Below, in pieces: positions 42,024-51,274 of a stretch of DNA of 61,388 bases. The stretch lies in assembly GCF_024125425.1 (NCBI RefSeq), contig NZ_JAMXWN010000015.1, forward strand, positions 1 to 61,388. Reading direction: 5' to 3'. Position numbers and translations under genes: made by a program. The notes beneath the pieces are model-generated. The model was not told where the DNA came from. It was given only the letters and a program-made list of their open reading frames with translations, and did no database searches. The stretch comes from Sporolactobacillus kofuensis. GTDB taxonomy: Bacteria; Bacillota; Bacilli; Bacillales; Sporolactobacillaceae. Position 1 is the first letter of the stretch. Each line of letters starts with the position of its first letter.

Positions 42024-42616
42024 TCTTTTCTTGCACAAAAAATAAAATATCCTTTTTTCTTTGCAGCGATATCCACGTGGCCATATAATGTCTGCAACAT
42101 TTTCAGAGCTGAAGGTGCGCCTTGTTTCTTTTGAATGACTACCCAAAGTTCCCCTTGTGCTTTCAAAAAGCGATATGCATCCGTAAAAATTTGATGAACG
42201 ACGTGTTTCCCTGCACGAATTGGCGGATTCGTGATTATGGCAGCGTAATCACCAGACACTTGATCAAACAAAGAACTCTGCAGCACAGTCGGCTTCACTT
42301 GATTTTCAACGGCGTTCTTCTTTGCCAAAGCTACCGCACGTTCGTTGATATCAACCATTGTGACCTTTCGCTCCGGAAAAGCTTTCGCCAGTGTAATTCC
42401 GATCGGTCCATAGCCGCAACCCATATCCAGCAAGTCGCCTGATATTGACGGTTCACGAACTGTTTCAATAAGTAATTTGGATCCAAAGTCAATGGCACGT
42501 TTTGAAAAAACACCCGCATCTGTTGTAAATGTCAAATCAAAGTTACGCAATGTCGCTTTCAAAAGTTGAGGATCACTCTCAACATGGGGGTGTTCTGAAT
42601 AATAATGCTCATTCAT
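42020..42616 (-). CDS. RsmC-like class I methyltransferase (YbxB)
   Basis: This 198-aa SAM-dependent methyltransferase has motif I LLDMGCGYGPIGITLA (near residues 64-79) and the catalytic NPPIRAGK typical of RsmC-type guanine-N2 rRNA enzymes. Its target here is unproven. The ATG at 42616 has GGGAG eight bases upstream; a GTG three codons earlier is less likely. It sits between rplL and rpoB as in most Bacillota. Confidence 0.9.
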   Translation of the reverse strand: MNEHYYSEHPHVESDPQLLKATLRNFDLTFTTDAGVFSKRAIDFGSKLLIETVREPSISGDLLDMGCGYGPIGITLAKAFPERKVTMVDINERAVALAKKNAVENQVKPTVLQSSLFDQVSGDYAAIITNPPIRAGKHVVHQIFTDAYRFLKAQGELWVVIQKKQGAPSALKMLQTLYGHVDIAAKKKGYFIFCARKD

Positions 42617-42686
42617 GGCTTTCACTCCCTCTGAAATTCTATTTTCTTACATGTTTCATGGCAGCCTAGAACACGTTAAGAAAAAG

Positions 42687-42714
42687 AAAAGGCCCGCGCA
42701 AGCGCGGGCCTTTT
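42687..42714 (-). terminator. Terminator after rplL
   Basis: A GC-rich inverted repeat (42687-42699 with 42702-42714, AAAAGGCCCGCGC arms) is followed on the minus strand by T-rich sequence. It lies 8 bp after the rplL stop. Confidence 0.85.
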
Positions 42715-42721
42715 CAAGAAC

Positions 42722-43084
42722 TTATTTCAGTTCTATTTTTGCGCCAACTTCTTCAAGTTTGCCTTTAATTTCTTCGGCTTCTTCTTTAGCAGCGCCTTCT
42801 TTTACAGGGCTTGGAGCTCCGTCAACTAATGCCTTTGCATCTTTCAGGCCAAGACCTGTGATTTCACGGACAACTTTGATAACCTTGATCTTTTGAGCAC
42901 CTGCATCGGCAAGGATAACATCAAATTCGGATTGTTCTTCAGCTGCAGCGGCACCTGCACCTGCTTGAACAGCAACCTGAGCTGCTGCCGTTACACCAAA
43001 TTCATCTTCGATTGCTTTAACGAGATCGTTCAATTCAAGAACGGACATTTCTTTAATAGCGCCAATGATTTCTTCTTTAGTCAT
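42722..43084 (-). CDS. rplL: 50S ribosomal protein L7/L12
   Basis: This 120-aa stalk protein starts [20 protein letters not shown], has an alanine-rich hinge ([10 protein letters not shown]) and the factor-binding C-terminal domain [19 protein letters not shown]. The ATG at 43084 is set by GAGGAGG upstream and by homology; a TTG two codons earlier is also open. Confidence 0.98.
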   Translation of the reverse strand: MTKEEIIGAIKEMSVLELNDLVKAIEDEFGVTAAAQVAVQAGAGAAAAEEQSEFDVILADAGAQKIKVIKVVREITGLGLKDAKALVDGAPSPVKEGAAKEEAEEIKGKLEEVGAKIELK

Positions 43085-43149
43085 TGTCAATAATCCTCCT
43101 CAGTATTCATTTAGTTTTTAACAAACCTTTTTAAATGATTTGCTTAAAA

Positions 43150-43653
43150 TTATGCTTCTTGTTCTTTCTTTTCGGCAACGGCTTTGACACCCAAAGCGAA
43201 GTTGCGGATTGGTGCCTGCAGAACATTGGCCAGCATCGAAAGAAGTCCTTCTCTGGATGGCAGTTCGGCAAGAGCCTTAATTTCGTCAACGGAAGTCAAC
43301 TTACCTTCGATGACACCGGCTTTAATTTCAAGAGCTTCATGTTCCTTAGCAAAGTTATACAGTACTTTTGCCGGTGCAATGACGTCGTCATTACTGAAGG
43401 AAACGGCTGTCGGTCCCTTCAGAGCATCATCAAGTTCAGAAAGTCCAGCAATTGCTGTCGCGCGGCGGGCAAAGGTGTTCTTATATACCTTATAGTCCAC
43501 GTTTGCTTCTCTCAATTGTTTGCGGAGTTCTGTGACTTCTGCAACGGAAAGACCACGATAGTTAACAACGATTGTTGCCACACTATCCTTTAGTTTTCCG
43601 GCAATTTCATCAACAATTTTCTTTTTTTCTTCGAGAACTTTTTCATTACTCAT
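43150..43653 (-). CDS. rplJ: 50S ribosomal protein L10
   Basis: This 167-aa stalk base protein starts [20 protein letters not shown] and contains [20 protein letters not shown]. Its C-terminal helix binds L7/L12 dimers. The ATG at 43653 has GGAGG upstream. An autoregulatory L10 leader with attenuator precedes it. Confidence 0.98.
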   Translation of the reverse strand: MSNEKVLEEKKKIVDEIAGKLKDSVATIVVNYRGLSVAEVTELRKQLREANVDYKVYKNTFARRATAIAGLSELDDALKGPTAVSFSNDDVIAPAKVLYNFAKEHEALEIKAGVIEGKLTSVDEIKALAELPSREGLLSMLANVLQAPIRNFALGVKAVAEKKEQEA

Positions 43654-43718
43654 GGTTCTTCGCACCTCCTCATACAAAATTAATCCGTATCAGTATTGCC
43701 CCCACTTTTCGGTCCATC

Positions 43719-43848
43719 AAAAAAGCCCTCTGTCCGGAAGACACGAGGGCGCTATCTATCAAACAAAAAAGTTATCAAGAACTTGCTAAACCTCGGCTGG
43801 GATGAATTAAGCATGTACCATGCCCCTGCTGTCTACGGCTAATCATTT
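43719..43848 (-). promoter_or_regulatory. L10 leader RNA with attenuator terminator
   Basis: On the minus strand the conserved L10-leader element CCGTAGACAGCAGGGGC (near 43840-43822) and the CGAGG segment are present, followed by a terminator hairpin. The terminator arms are 43725-43735 and 43740-43750, with six T at 43724-43719. In Bacillus, excess L10(L12)4 binds this leader and promotes termination before rplJ. No separate gene is present between rplA and rplJ. Confidence 0.85.
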
Positions 43849-43913
43849 AATTCACAACATAAAACATTATATTGAGTTTGCTGTAGTCTGTCAACCCAGC
43901 AACTCGAATTGTT

Positions 43914-44606
43914 TTATTTTACGGAAGCAGTTGAGATCTTCACGCCAGGGCCCATCGTTGAAGAAATGGCAATATTCTTCATGTACGTACCCTTAGCAGC
44001 TGCCGGCTTAACTTTCACAAGTGTTTCAATTAACACTTTGAAGTTTTCAACCAGTTTTTCATCTTCAAAAGAAACCTTACCGATCGGCACATGAACATTG
44101 CCGTCTTTTTGAGCACGGTATTCAACTTTACCAGCTTTGATTTCTTTAACTGCTTTTTCAACGTCAAAGGTTACCGTACCTGTTTTTGGGTTTGGCATTA
44201 AGCCTTTTGGTCCGAGTACACGGCCAAGACGACCAACCTGTGCCATCATATCCGGTGTTGCGACAACGACGTCAAAGTCAAACCAACCGCCGTTAATTTT
44301 TTCTACAAGTTCAGCTTCGCCAACGTAATCTGCTCCAGCAGCTTCCGCTTCCTTCGCTTTTTCACCTTTGGCGAATACAAGAACACGTTGCGTTTTACCT
44401 GTACCGTTTGGCAGTACAACAGCACCGCGGACCTGTTGATCGTTTTTACGTGTATCCACGCCTAAACGAACAGCAACATCGACGGATTCATCGAAACCAG
44501 CAGAAGCGATTTTCTTCACTAAGCTAACAGCTTCTTCAATGCCGTATGCTTTTGAACGGTCAACCACTTTCGCTTGTTCTTGATACTTTTTACCTCTTTT
44601 AGCCAT
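43914..44606 (-). CDS. rplA: 50S ribosomal protein L1
   Basis: This 230-aa L1 starts [20 protein letters not shown] and contains [12 protein letters not shown]. It forms the mobile E-site stalk. It follows rplK by 100 bp. Confidence 0.98.
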   Translation of the reverse strand: MAKRGKKYQEQAKVVDRSKAYGIEEAVSLVKKIASAGFDESVDVAVRLGVDTRKNDQQVRGAVVLPNGTGKTQRVLVFAKGEKAKEAEAAGADYVGEAELVEKINGGWFDFDVVVATPDMMAQVGRLGRVLGPKGLMPNPKTGTVTFDVEKAVKEIKAGKVEYRAQKDGNVHVPIGKVSFEDEKLVENFKVLIETLVKVKPAAAKGTYMKNIAISSTMGPGVKISTASVK

Positions 44607-44706
44607 TTGAAATCCTCCTTCGTGGTATTAACGGTTTGTATATGACCTCCCACCAACCATAAACAAAAGGCACGAATAAGTCTCACCCTATTCGCACTGT
44701 ACCCGA

Positions 44707-45132
44707 TCAGTCTTCGACAACGATACCCATGCTGCGCGCAGTTCCTTCAACCATGCGCATTGCGGATTCAACGTTTGCCGCATTAAGATCTGGCATTTTC
44801 AGTTCAGCAATCGCACGTACTTTGTCACGTTTGATTGTCGCTACTTTCTTTGTGTTCGGCGTACCTGAACCGGATTGGATTCCGGCTTCTTTCTTAAGCA
44901 GAACAGCAGCCGGTGGTGTCTTAGTGATGAACGTAAACGAACGGTCTTCATAAACAGTAATAACAACCGGAATGATCAGACCTGCCTGGTCGGATGTCCG
45001 AGCGTTGAATTCTTTACAAAAGCCCATAATGTTAACGCCCGCCTGGCCCAATGCCGGACCAACTGGCGGAGCCGGATTTGCTTTCCCTGCTGGAATCTGC
45101 AGCTTAACTAGCTTGATTACTTTCTTTGCCAT
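44707..45132 (-). CDS. rplK: 50S ribosomal protein L11
   Basis: This 141-aa L11 starts [20 protein letters not shown] and includes the proline-rich [22 protein letters not shown]. It is needed for RelA activation and thiopeptide binding. A consensus-type promoter precedes it. Confidence 0.98.
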   Translation of the reverse strand: MAKKVIKLVKLQIPAGKANPAPPVGPALGQAGVNIMGFCKEFNARTSDQAGLIIPVVITVYEDRSFTFITKTPPAAVLLKKEAGIQSGSGTPNTKKVATIKRDKVRAIAELKMPDLNAANVESAMRMVEGTARSMGIVVED

Positions 45133-45259
45133 GAGAGCACCTCCCTACAACAATTTGTGGTACGGGTCTTCCCCTCCCACTCCTACATTACCTCTATGGC
45201 TTGTTTCCTTCTTGTGTCTTGCGATGGTGAGATCAGAATAAAATCATACAAACATCAAG

Positions 45260-45288
45260 ATTATACAATCGGCAGACACAAATTGCAA
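45260..45288 (-). promoter_or_regulatory. Sigma-A promoter of rplK-rplA
   Basis: On the minus strand TTGCAA (45288-45283) and a perfect TATAAT (45265-45260) are 17 bp apart, in the nusG-rplK gap, about 130 bp before rplK. Confidence 0.75.
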
Positions 45289-45331
45289 GGTTTAGTCAAG
45301 CAACTTTCTTGACCTATTTGCTAATGTTCAC

Positions 45332-45868
45332 TCAATCTAACTTTTTGACTTGATTAAAATCAAGTTCAATCGGCGTTTCACGGCCAAACATATTGACATG
45401 AACCTTCAACTTACTTTTTTCTTCGTCAATACTTTCCACACTTCCGATGAAGTCAGCAAATGGTCCTTCATTCACTTTAACTTGTTCCTTTAATTCAAAG
45501 TTAAGATCGCTGATTCGGTCTTTCAAGCCCATTTGTTTCAAAATGGCATCAACTTCTTCAGGAAGAAGTGGTGTTGGTTTTGATCCCGCACCTGTAGAAC
45601 CAACAAACCCGGTTACACCCGGGGTATTGCGTACCACATACCAAGAATCATCAGTCATAATCATTTCAGTGAGTACATAGCCTGGGAAAACCTTACGCAT
45701 TGCCGTTTTCTTCTGACCGTTCTTAATTTCAGTTTCTTCTTCCATAGGCACCAAAATGCGGAAAATTTTATCCGCCATACCCATCGATTCAACTCTTTTT
45801 TCTAGGTTCGTCTTTACTTTGTTTTCATAACCCGAGTATGTGTGAACAACATACCAGTTCTTTTCCAT
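45332..45868 (-). CDS. nusG: Transcription termination/antitermination factor NusG
   Basis: This 178-aa factor starts MEKNWYVVHTYSGYENKVKT, has the NGN domain (FPGYVLTEMIMTDDSWYVVRN) and a C-terminal KOW domain (VNEGPFADFIGSVESID). It binds RNA polymerase and mediates pausing and ribosome coupling. It follows secE. Confidence 0.98.
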   Translation of the reverse strand: MEKNWYVVHTYSGYENKVKTNLEKRVESMGMADKIFRILVPMEEETEIKNGQKKTAMRKVFPGYVLTEMIMTDDSWYVVRNTPGVTGFVGSTGAGSKPTPLLPEEVDAILKQMGLKDRISDLNFELKEQVKVNEGPFADFIGSVESIDEEKSKLKVHVNMFGRETPIELDFNQVKKLD

Positions 45869-45916
45869 ATCTTTCTTCCTCCAAATGATTGATTCGCGCG
45901 TTCACGAGAAGTTCAA

Positions 45917-46114
45917 TCATTGATTTGTGATCACGTGCAGAAGCTGAGAGATTCCCAGATCAATAACAACAAAAAAGAGCGCCAGGAATACAACCGTAAC
46001 AATGACCGTAACGGTATACTTCAACAATTCCTTGCGTGTCGGCCATGTGATTTTTTTTGATTCAGTAACAATGTCTTGGAAAAATTTTCCGGTCCCTTTG
46101 ATTAGGCCAGCCAT
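45917..46114 (-). CDS. secE: Preprotein translocase subunit SecE
   Basis: This 65-aa single-span protein has the amphipathic motif ESKKITWPTRKELLKYT followed by one transmembrane segment. The short form is typical of Bacillota. It has GGAGGG upstream. The usual rpmG gene before it is missing. Confidence 0.97.
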   Translation of the reverse strand: MAGLIKGTGKFFQDIVTESKKITWPTRKELLKYTVTVIVTVVFLALFFVVIDLGISQLLHVITNQ

Positions 46115-46327
46115 AGGTATTCCCTCCGCTAGTGAGTTTATTTCGGTTTCTATTGCGTCGTATATGCCTTGCCATTTATAAAAATAGGCCTGGCATGACT
46201 CGTCCTAATTCTTACTCTCGGATGCCCACTTGCATTTTCTGTCGCCCAGGAGAAACAATCACGCCAGTTCATCTCTGCCTATAACAAATGCATGCTGAAA
46301 CTGCTCTCATTTTTTGCAAGTAAAGAA

Positions 46328-46353
46328 AAGAAAGGCGAAAATACGCCTCTCTT
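46328..46353 (-). terminator. Hairpin in the sigH-secE gap (terminator or leader attenuator)
   Basis: Ten-bp arms (46328-46337 with 46344-46353, one G-U pair) enclose a 6-nt loop and are followed on the minus strand by a broken T-rich run. It lies downstream of the secE promoter, so it may attenuate that transcript as well as end sigH mRNA. The gap 46115-46435 contains no gene I can support. Confidence 0.5.
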
Positions 46354-46376
46354 ATTGTTCGTCATATACTGCTTAC

Positions 46377-46405
46377 ACTCTAACACAAGCCGAATATCGT
46401 GTCAA
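46377..46405 (-). promoter_or_regulatory. Sigma-A promoter of secE-nusG
   Basis: On the minus strand a perfect TTGACA (46405-46400) and TAGAGT (46382-46377) are 17 bp apart, about 30 bp after the sigH stop. Confidence 0.7.
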
Positions 46406-46435
46406 TAACAGGCCTAGTGACAGGGGGTCCGCAGA

Positions 46436-47083
46436 TTATATACTAAATTCTCTTAGATGCATGCAATGTTCAAGCTTTCTTTTCACACGCTGAAGCGCAT
46501 TATCAATTGATTTTACATGACGTTTCAAATCAACAGAAATTTCCTGATACGTCCGTCCATCAAGGTATTGCCTCAGTACTTTACGTTCTAAATCACTAAG
46601 CACACGGGAAAGCTTTTCCTCAATATCGTCGTACTCTTCTCGATTAATTAGCATCTGTTCTGGGTCTGTTGACTGTGTTTCACAAACAACGTCCATCAAT
46701 GTACGTTCGGATTCTTCGTCATAAATCGGTTTATCTAGAGATACATAGGAATTTAACGGAATATGCTTCTGTCGGGTTGCAGTCTTAACGGCAGTAATCA
46801 TTTGTCGTGTGATGCACAATTCTGCGAACGCTTTAAACGAGGCAAGCTTGTCCCCTCTATAATCGCGAATCGCTTTAAAAAGTCCGATCATGCCTTCCTG
46901 GATAATATCTTCCCGATCCGCCCCAACCAAAAAATACGCTTTGGCTTTGGCACGAACAAAGTTCTTGTATTTAAAAATGAGAAACTCTAAGGCTTGGTTA
47001 TCCCCTTCATGAACCGCTTTCAATATTTCTGCGTCATCTAATGCAACAAATGCTACATTTGCCTTAACTGGATCATCACTCAT
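46436..47083 (-). CDS. sigH: RNA polymerase sigma-H factor (early stationary phase, sporulation)
   Basis: This 215-aa sigma factor has region 2 (FIFKYKNFVRAKAKAYFL, DREDIIQEGMIGLFKAI) and region 4 (LDGRTYQEISVDLKRHVKSI). It directs early sporulation, competence and stationary-phase genes in Bacillus. The ATG at 47083 has GGGGGG seven bases upstream; the seven-codon extension is leader. A strong promoter lies at 47124-47153. Confidence 0.96.
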   Translation of the reverse strand: MSDDPVKANVAFVALDDAEILKAVHEGDNQALEFLIFKYKNFVRAKAKAYFLVGADREDIIQEGMIGLFKAIRDYRGDKLASFKAFAELCITRQMITAVKTATRQKHIPLNSYVSLDKPIYDEESERTLMDVVCETQSTDPEQMLINREEYDDIEEKLSRVLSDLERKVLRQYLDGRTYQEISVDLKRHVKSIDNALQRVKRKLEHCMHLREFSI

Positions 47084-47123
47084 CTTTAATCCCCCCGAGA
47101 ACAATGATGCTTTTTGTTAACAC

Positions 47124-47153
47124 ATTATACATTACCGTTTTTTAAATCGTCAA
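47124..47153 (-). promoter_or_regulatory. Sigma-A promoter of sigH
   Basis: On the minus strand TTGACG (47153-47148) and a perfect TATAAT (47129-47124) are 18 bp apart, between rae1 and sigH. In B. subtilis sigH is made by sigma-A and repressed by AbrB; no AbrB site can be read directly. Confidence 0.75.
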
Positions 47154-47159
47154 GAAAAT

Positions 47160-47666
47160 TCAAAATCCTCTTCTCATTTGTTCCAATTTCTTGCGCGTCG
47201 CTTCGTCGAGTTCGATTTTTACTTTTTGAGTCATTTGACCGTTTGTTGTACTTTTCTTTATTTCTCGCTCAATTTCGCCAATTTCCTCTATGAGTTCTCG
47301 AGATGGTTTTCGTAACGCTCCTTGGGAAAAAACGGCCCATTGTTCCGCCATGTCAGAGGTTGCAACATGAATACGTGTCTTCACATTCTGCAACTTTCTA
47401 ATTAATCCTTCGATTTTCTGATCTGCTTTCTCACTCTTTTTCGTGTAAATGACTTCAATCTTTGATTTTTTGGTTTTCGTTTCCTTTCCAGGAATCAAAT
47501 AAGCATCAAAGATCAGAATGACCTGCCAGCCGGTCACCGCTTGATACTCTGAGAGTTTATCAACCAGCAAATCGCGTGCACGTTCAAAATCACTATTCTG
47601 GAGTGCTTTTAGTTCTGTCCAAGCACCAATCACGTTGTAGCCATCAACAATCAGAATATCGTTCAT
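47160..47666 (-). CDS. rae1: Ribosome-associated endonuclease Rae1 (YacP, NYN domain)
   Basis: This 168-aa NYN/PIN-like protein starts MNDILIVDGYNVIGAWTELK; Asp8 and later acidic residues form the expected metal site. Rae1 of B. subtilis enters the ribosomal A site and cleaves specific mRNAs. It is 6 bp after rlmB and ends the cysES operon. Confidence 0.92.
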   Translation of the reverse strand: MNDILIVDGYNVIGAWTELKALQNSDFERARDLLVDKLSEYQAVTGWQVILIFDAYLIPGKETKTKKSKIEVIYTKKSEKADQKIEGLIRKLQNVKTRIHVATSDMAEQWAVFSQGALRKPSRELIEEIGEIEREIKKSTTNGQMTQKVKIELDEATRKKLEQMRRGF

Positions 47667-47672
47667 GAGGCG

Positions 47673-48410
47673 TCACCCTTGCTTTTCTCGGTGCCTGAGT
47701 ACCTCGTACATCAGTAGGCTCGCAGCCACCGATGCATTCAGTGATGTTACTTTCCCGCGCATGGGTAGACTGATGAGAAAATCACATTTTTTTCTGACCA
47801 ATTGCGACATGCCTGCACCTTCATTCCCGATGACAAGACAAAGCGGCATCGAATAATCAGCCACACGATAATCTTCACTTCCATCTGCTGCGGTTCCCGC
47901 AAACCAGATTCCTTGTTTTTTAAGACTGTCCATGGTACTCGCCAAATTAGATACACGGGCAACCGGGACGTACTCGATGGCTCCGGTTGACGCCTTTGCG
48001 ACAACAGATGTTAAGCCAACAGAACGTCTCTTTGGAATGATGACACCGTGACAGCCAGACGCATCGGCTGTTCTTAAAATAGACCCCAAATTATGAGGAT
48101 CTTCGACATTATCCAGCATCATAAAAAAAGGTGTTTCGCCCCGCTGTTTGGCGAGCGCAAAAAGGTCATCCAGTTCTGCATAACGGTAAGCTGCAATAGA
48201 GGCAACCACTCCCTGATGCTGTGCAGATTTGGACAATTGATCCAGCTTTTGTTTTGGCACAAATTGAACGGCAATCCCGTTGGATTTAATCAGATCCAGT
48301 AAATCACCTAATCCGCGCCCTTCTTTATTCAGCCATACCTTATTGATCTCTCTGCCCGAGCGAATGGCTTCTGCAACGGGATGTCTTCCAACGATCCATT
48401 CATCACTCAT
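47673..48410 (-). CDS. rlmB: 23S rRNA 2'-O-ribose methyltransferase RlmB (SpoU family)
   Basis: This 245-aa enzyme has an N-terminal substrate-binding domain (DEWIVGRHPVAEAIRSGREI) and a SPOUT domain with the knot motifs NVEDPHNLGSILRTADA, LVIGNEGAGMS and SLNASVAASLLMYE. The expected target is G2251. Its ATG overlaps the mrnC stop (TAATG). Confidence 0.95.
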   Translation of the reverse strand: MSDEWIVGRHPVAEAIRSGREINKVWLNKEGRGLGDLLDLIKSNGIAVQFVPKQKLDQLSKSAQHQGVVASIAAYRYAELDDLFALAKQRGETPFFMMLDNVEDPHNLGSILRTADASGCHGVIIPKRRSVGLTSVVAKASTGAIEYVPVARVSNLASTMDSLKKQGIWFAGTAADGSEDYRVADYSMPLCLVIGNEGAGMSQLVRKKCDFLISLPMRGKVTSLNASVAASLLMYEVLRHREKQG

Positions 48411-48832
48411 TAACGTCCACTCCTTTCGATCGGATGATTGAGAAACATTTTCTCCATAATCTCATCAATCCTCTGCTGTTTTCCCATTAAAAATAAGGTG
48501 CCAATCAAAGCTTCAAAACCAGTACTAAAATTATAGGTCTGCACGTCGGTGTTTCGTGGAACGGAATGTGATTTTGCATTGCGTCCTCTTCGAACAACAC
48601 TAAGTTCCTCTTCAGTTAGGAAATCTTCATCCATAAGCTCATGCAAGAACCGGGACTGTGCTTTTGCAGATACATAGTCTACAGCTTGGACATGCAGTGC
48701 ATGAGGCTTTGTGATCCCTGAAGAAGAGACAATCGCTTGGCGAACATACACTTCAATCACCGCATCACCCATATAAGCGAGTGCAAGGCTATTGAGTAGA
48801 TTCGGGTCTGTATCTATTCCGTTCATTTTCAT
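48410..48832 (-). CDS. mrnC: Mini-ribonuclease III
   Basis: This 140-aa RNase III-like protein lacks the double-stranded RNA-binding domain. It has [16 protein letters not shown] and [14 protein letters not shown], the catalytic acidic motifs. It matures 23S rRNA in Bacillus. Its start overlaps the cysS stop (ATGA). Confidence 0.95.
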   Translation of the reverse strand: MKMNGIDTDPNLLNSLALAYMGDAVIEVYVRQAIVSSSGITKPHALHVQAVDYVSAKAQSRFLHELMDEDFLTEEELSVVRRGRNAKSHSVPRNTDVQTYNFSTGFEALIGTLFLMGKQQRIDEIMEKMFLNHPIERSGR

Positions 48833-50232
48833 TCCTGCCCTCTTTTCCAGCGAACACCCTGAGCGGTATCCTCAAGGATAATTCCCGCCGCTTTTAATTG
48901 ATCGCGAATGCTGTCTGCAACAGCAAAATCTCTGCTTTTCCGAGCCTTTTCACGCTTCTGAATCAACGCCTCTACTTCATTATCTAATATACTTTCTGAA
49001 TCATCTTCAAGTTTCAAGCCAAGTACATCAGCAAGCTCCGTCAAGATATGCAAATAAGCAGCGAGGTCAGCTTCTGAAGTTTGTTCCTCCTGGAGTGCAA
49101 TGTTCGCATCCCGAGCACTATCAAACAGAACGGCGATCGCATTTGCGGTGTTAAAGTCATCATCCATAGCTTCAATAAATGATTTTCGATAATTTTCGAC
49201 ACGTTGCGCATTGATTGTTAACGATTGATCTGCGTCCTTCAAGCGGTGACTAAGATTATAATGCGTTGTCTTTAAACGTCCGAATGCCTGCACCGCATCA
49301 TTAAGCAGCTCATCGCTAAAATTAATCGGATGACGATACTGAACAGATAAGATAAAAAAGCGAACCACTTGAGGATCAAACTTTTTAACGAGGTCATGAA
49401 CCAGAATGACATTGCCAATTGATTTCGACATTTTTTCATGATTGATCTGGATATGACCATTATGCAGCCAATAATGTGCCATCGTCTGGTGATGCAAAGC
49501 TTCAGACTGCGCGATTTCGTTTTCATGGTGTGGAAATGTTAAATCGGTGCCACCCGCATGAATATCGATCGTATCACCTAAATATTTCTCAACCATTGCC
49601 GAGCATTCAATGTGCCAACCAGGTCTACCCTCACCCCATGGGCTTTCCCATTTAATCTCGCCTGGTTTTGCGGCTTTCCACAAAGCAAAGTCGAGAGGAT
49701 CTTCCTTACTCTCTCCAATTTCAATTCGAGCCCCGGCTTTCAGATCATCAATAGACTGATGAGACAATTTCCCATAGTCCTTAAATTTACGGGTTCTGAA
49801 ATAGACATCACCATCTGATTCGTAAGCAAAGCCGGCGTCAACGAGTTTGCGGATAAATGTAATAATCTCAGGCATGGTTTCCGTTGCTCTCGGATGCACC
49901 GTGGCTGTTTTCACATTAAGCGCACTTGTATCTTCCTGATAGGCTTTAATAAATTGATCGGCAATTTCCGGCACCGAAAGATGACGTTCTTTTGACGCAT
50001 TAATGAGTCGATCATCAACATCTGTAAAATTAGACACATAGTTCACCGTGTACCCACGATACTCAAAGTATCTGCGAACCGTGTCGAATACGACAGCCGG
50101 ACGTGCGTTTCCAATATGGATATAGTTATAGACGGTTGGCCCGCACACGTACATCCGTACTTTTCCGTCTTCAATTGGTGTAAAAGGTTCTTTTTTCCGT
50201 GTTAGGGTGTTATACACCTTTAATCCCATCAT
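48829..50232 (-). CDS. cysS: Cysteinyl-tRNA synthetase
   Basis: This 467-aa class I synthetase has the zinc Cys in [14 protein letters not shown] motif [33 protein letters not shown] and KMSKS ([11 protein letters not shown]). The ATG at 50232 has AAGGAG five bases upstream, directly after the cysE stop. It is controlled by the upstream T-box together with cysE. Confidence 0.97.
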   Translation of the reverse strand: MMGLKVYNTLTRKKEPFTPIEDGKVRMYVCGPTVYNYIHIGNARPAVVFDTVRRYFEYRGYTVNYVSNFTDVDDRLINASKERHLSVPEIADQFIKAYQEDTSALNVKTATVHPRATETMPEIITFIRKLVDAGFAYESDGDVYFRTRKFKDYGKLSHQSIDDLKAGARIEIGESKEDPLDFALWKAAKPGEIKWESPWGEGRPGWHIECSAMVEKYLGDTIDIHAGGTDLTFPHHENEIAQSEALHHQTMAHYWLHNGHIQINHEKMSKSIGNVILVHDLVKKFDPQVVRFFILSVQYRHPINFSDELLNDAVQAFGRLKTTHYNLSHRLKDADQSLTINAQRVENYRKSFIEAMDDDFNTANAIAVLFDSARDANIALQEEQTSEADLAAYLHILTELADVLGLKLEDDSESILDNEVEALIQKREKARKSRDFAVADSIRDQLKAAGIILEDTAQGVRWKRGQE

Positions 50233-50234
50233 GT

Positions 50235-50891
50235 TCACTCCTTATCTTTTATCGTATTTTTCAATTCCTGAATTTCTGATTGTAACGTCTTGATTTGCCG
50301 CGTTAATTCATTCATTTTTTCTGCAACTGGATCCGGTAGATCCGCATGATTCAAGTCATGATGATGCACTTTAATACCATTTTGGCGAACGACGCGTCCG
50401 GGAATACCGACTACTGTCGAGTCGGAAGGGACATCATGAAGGACAACGGAGCCGGCACCAATCTTAGAATGATCACCAATCATAATCGATCCCAGTACTT
50501 TTGCACCGGCGGATATTAACACATCATTTCCTACTGTGGGATGCCGTTTTCCCTTCTCTTTACCGGTACCGCCAAGTGTTACACCCTGAAACAAAGTCAC
50601 ATCATCACCAATTTCACAAGTTTCCCCAATCACGATGCCCATCCCATGATCCATAAAAAAGCGTCTGCCAATCTGGGCACCCGGATGAATTTCGATGCCT
50701 GTAAAATGGCGTGAAAGCTGTGACAAACAGCGGGCAAGGAAATATCTTTTTCTCTCCCATAGCCAATGGGCAAGTCGATGCGACCAAATGGCGTGCAGAC
50801 CTGAGTAAGTCATAATGACTTCCCACTTACTTCTTGCCGCAGGGTCTTGATCAAACACATTATTTAGATCTTCTGCGATAATGCTTGGCAC
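50235..50891 (-). CDS. cysE: Serine O-acetyltransferase
   Basis: This 218-aa enzyme makes O-acetylserine for cysteine synthesis. It has the N-terminal helical part ([19 protein letters not shown]) and a left-handed beta-helix ([35 protein letters not shown]). GTG at 50891 was chosen because AAGAAGGAGG lies nine bases upstream and the product then matches Bacillus CysE in length. The longer frame to 50954 adds a charged, unconserved 21 residues. Confidence 0.96.
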   Translation of the reverse strand: MPSIIAEDLNNVFDQDPAARSKWEVIMTYSGLHAIWSHRLAHWLWERKRYFLARCLSQLSRHFTGIEIHPGAQIGRRFFMDHGMGIVIGETCEIGDDVTLFQGVTLGGTGKEKGKRHPTVGNDVLISAGAKVLGSIMIGDHSKIGAGSVVLHDVPSDSTVVGIPGRVVRQNGIKVHHHDLNHADLPDPVAEKMNELTRQIKTLQSEIQELKNTIKDKE

Positions 50892-50969
50892 AGAAGTTGG
50901 CCTCCTTCTTTCATCATGCCGCCTTGACTTTCCCATTTCTGCGGCATCATTCACCTAATTTCTTATATT

Positions 50970-51225
50970 AAAAAGACGTCTTTATGTCGTCAGACACAAA
51001 GACGCCTCATCGACGCGGTTCCACTTTGCTTGAGAAAAATCTCCACTCATTGCCGATAACGGTGGCTACCGTTTTCGCCTACTGGTCTTCGTTCAGCGAT
51101 AAACTCAGAGGGGCAATTCAGCCATTCAATTTCCCAGGTGGCTCTCAACCAAACGACCACCCTCTCTGTCTGAGAAACACGAACGCCTACTTCAACCTCT
51201 TCATCGTTTTCCATTACACATTATG
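50970..51225 (-). promoter_or_regulatory. T-box riboswitch upstream of cysE-cysS
   Basis: On the minus strand the T-box sequence AAAGTGGAACCGCG lies at 51027-51014. It is followed by a terminator hairpin with 14-bp arms (50975-50988 and 50993-51006, some G-U pairs) and a T-run at 50974-50970. Upstream sequence can form Stem I; a TGC in the expected zone would be the Cys specifier. Uncharged tRNA-Cys should favour antitermination. Exact Stem I boundaries and the specifier are inferred. Confidence 0.88.
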
Positions 51226-51274
51226 CTCAGCTACTTAAAGAGCTACTACATAACGGTCATTCAGCTCCAAGAAA

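Noticed and set aside
46121-46320. Possible rpmG (L33) remnant before secE, including a 40-codon frame beginning MNWRDCFSW
   Set aside because: All minus-strand frames were read; none shows the L33 Cys pairs or the NYxTxKN motif, and the short frame has no homology I can see.
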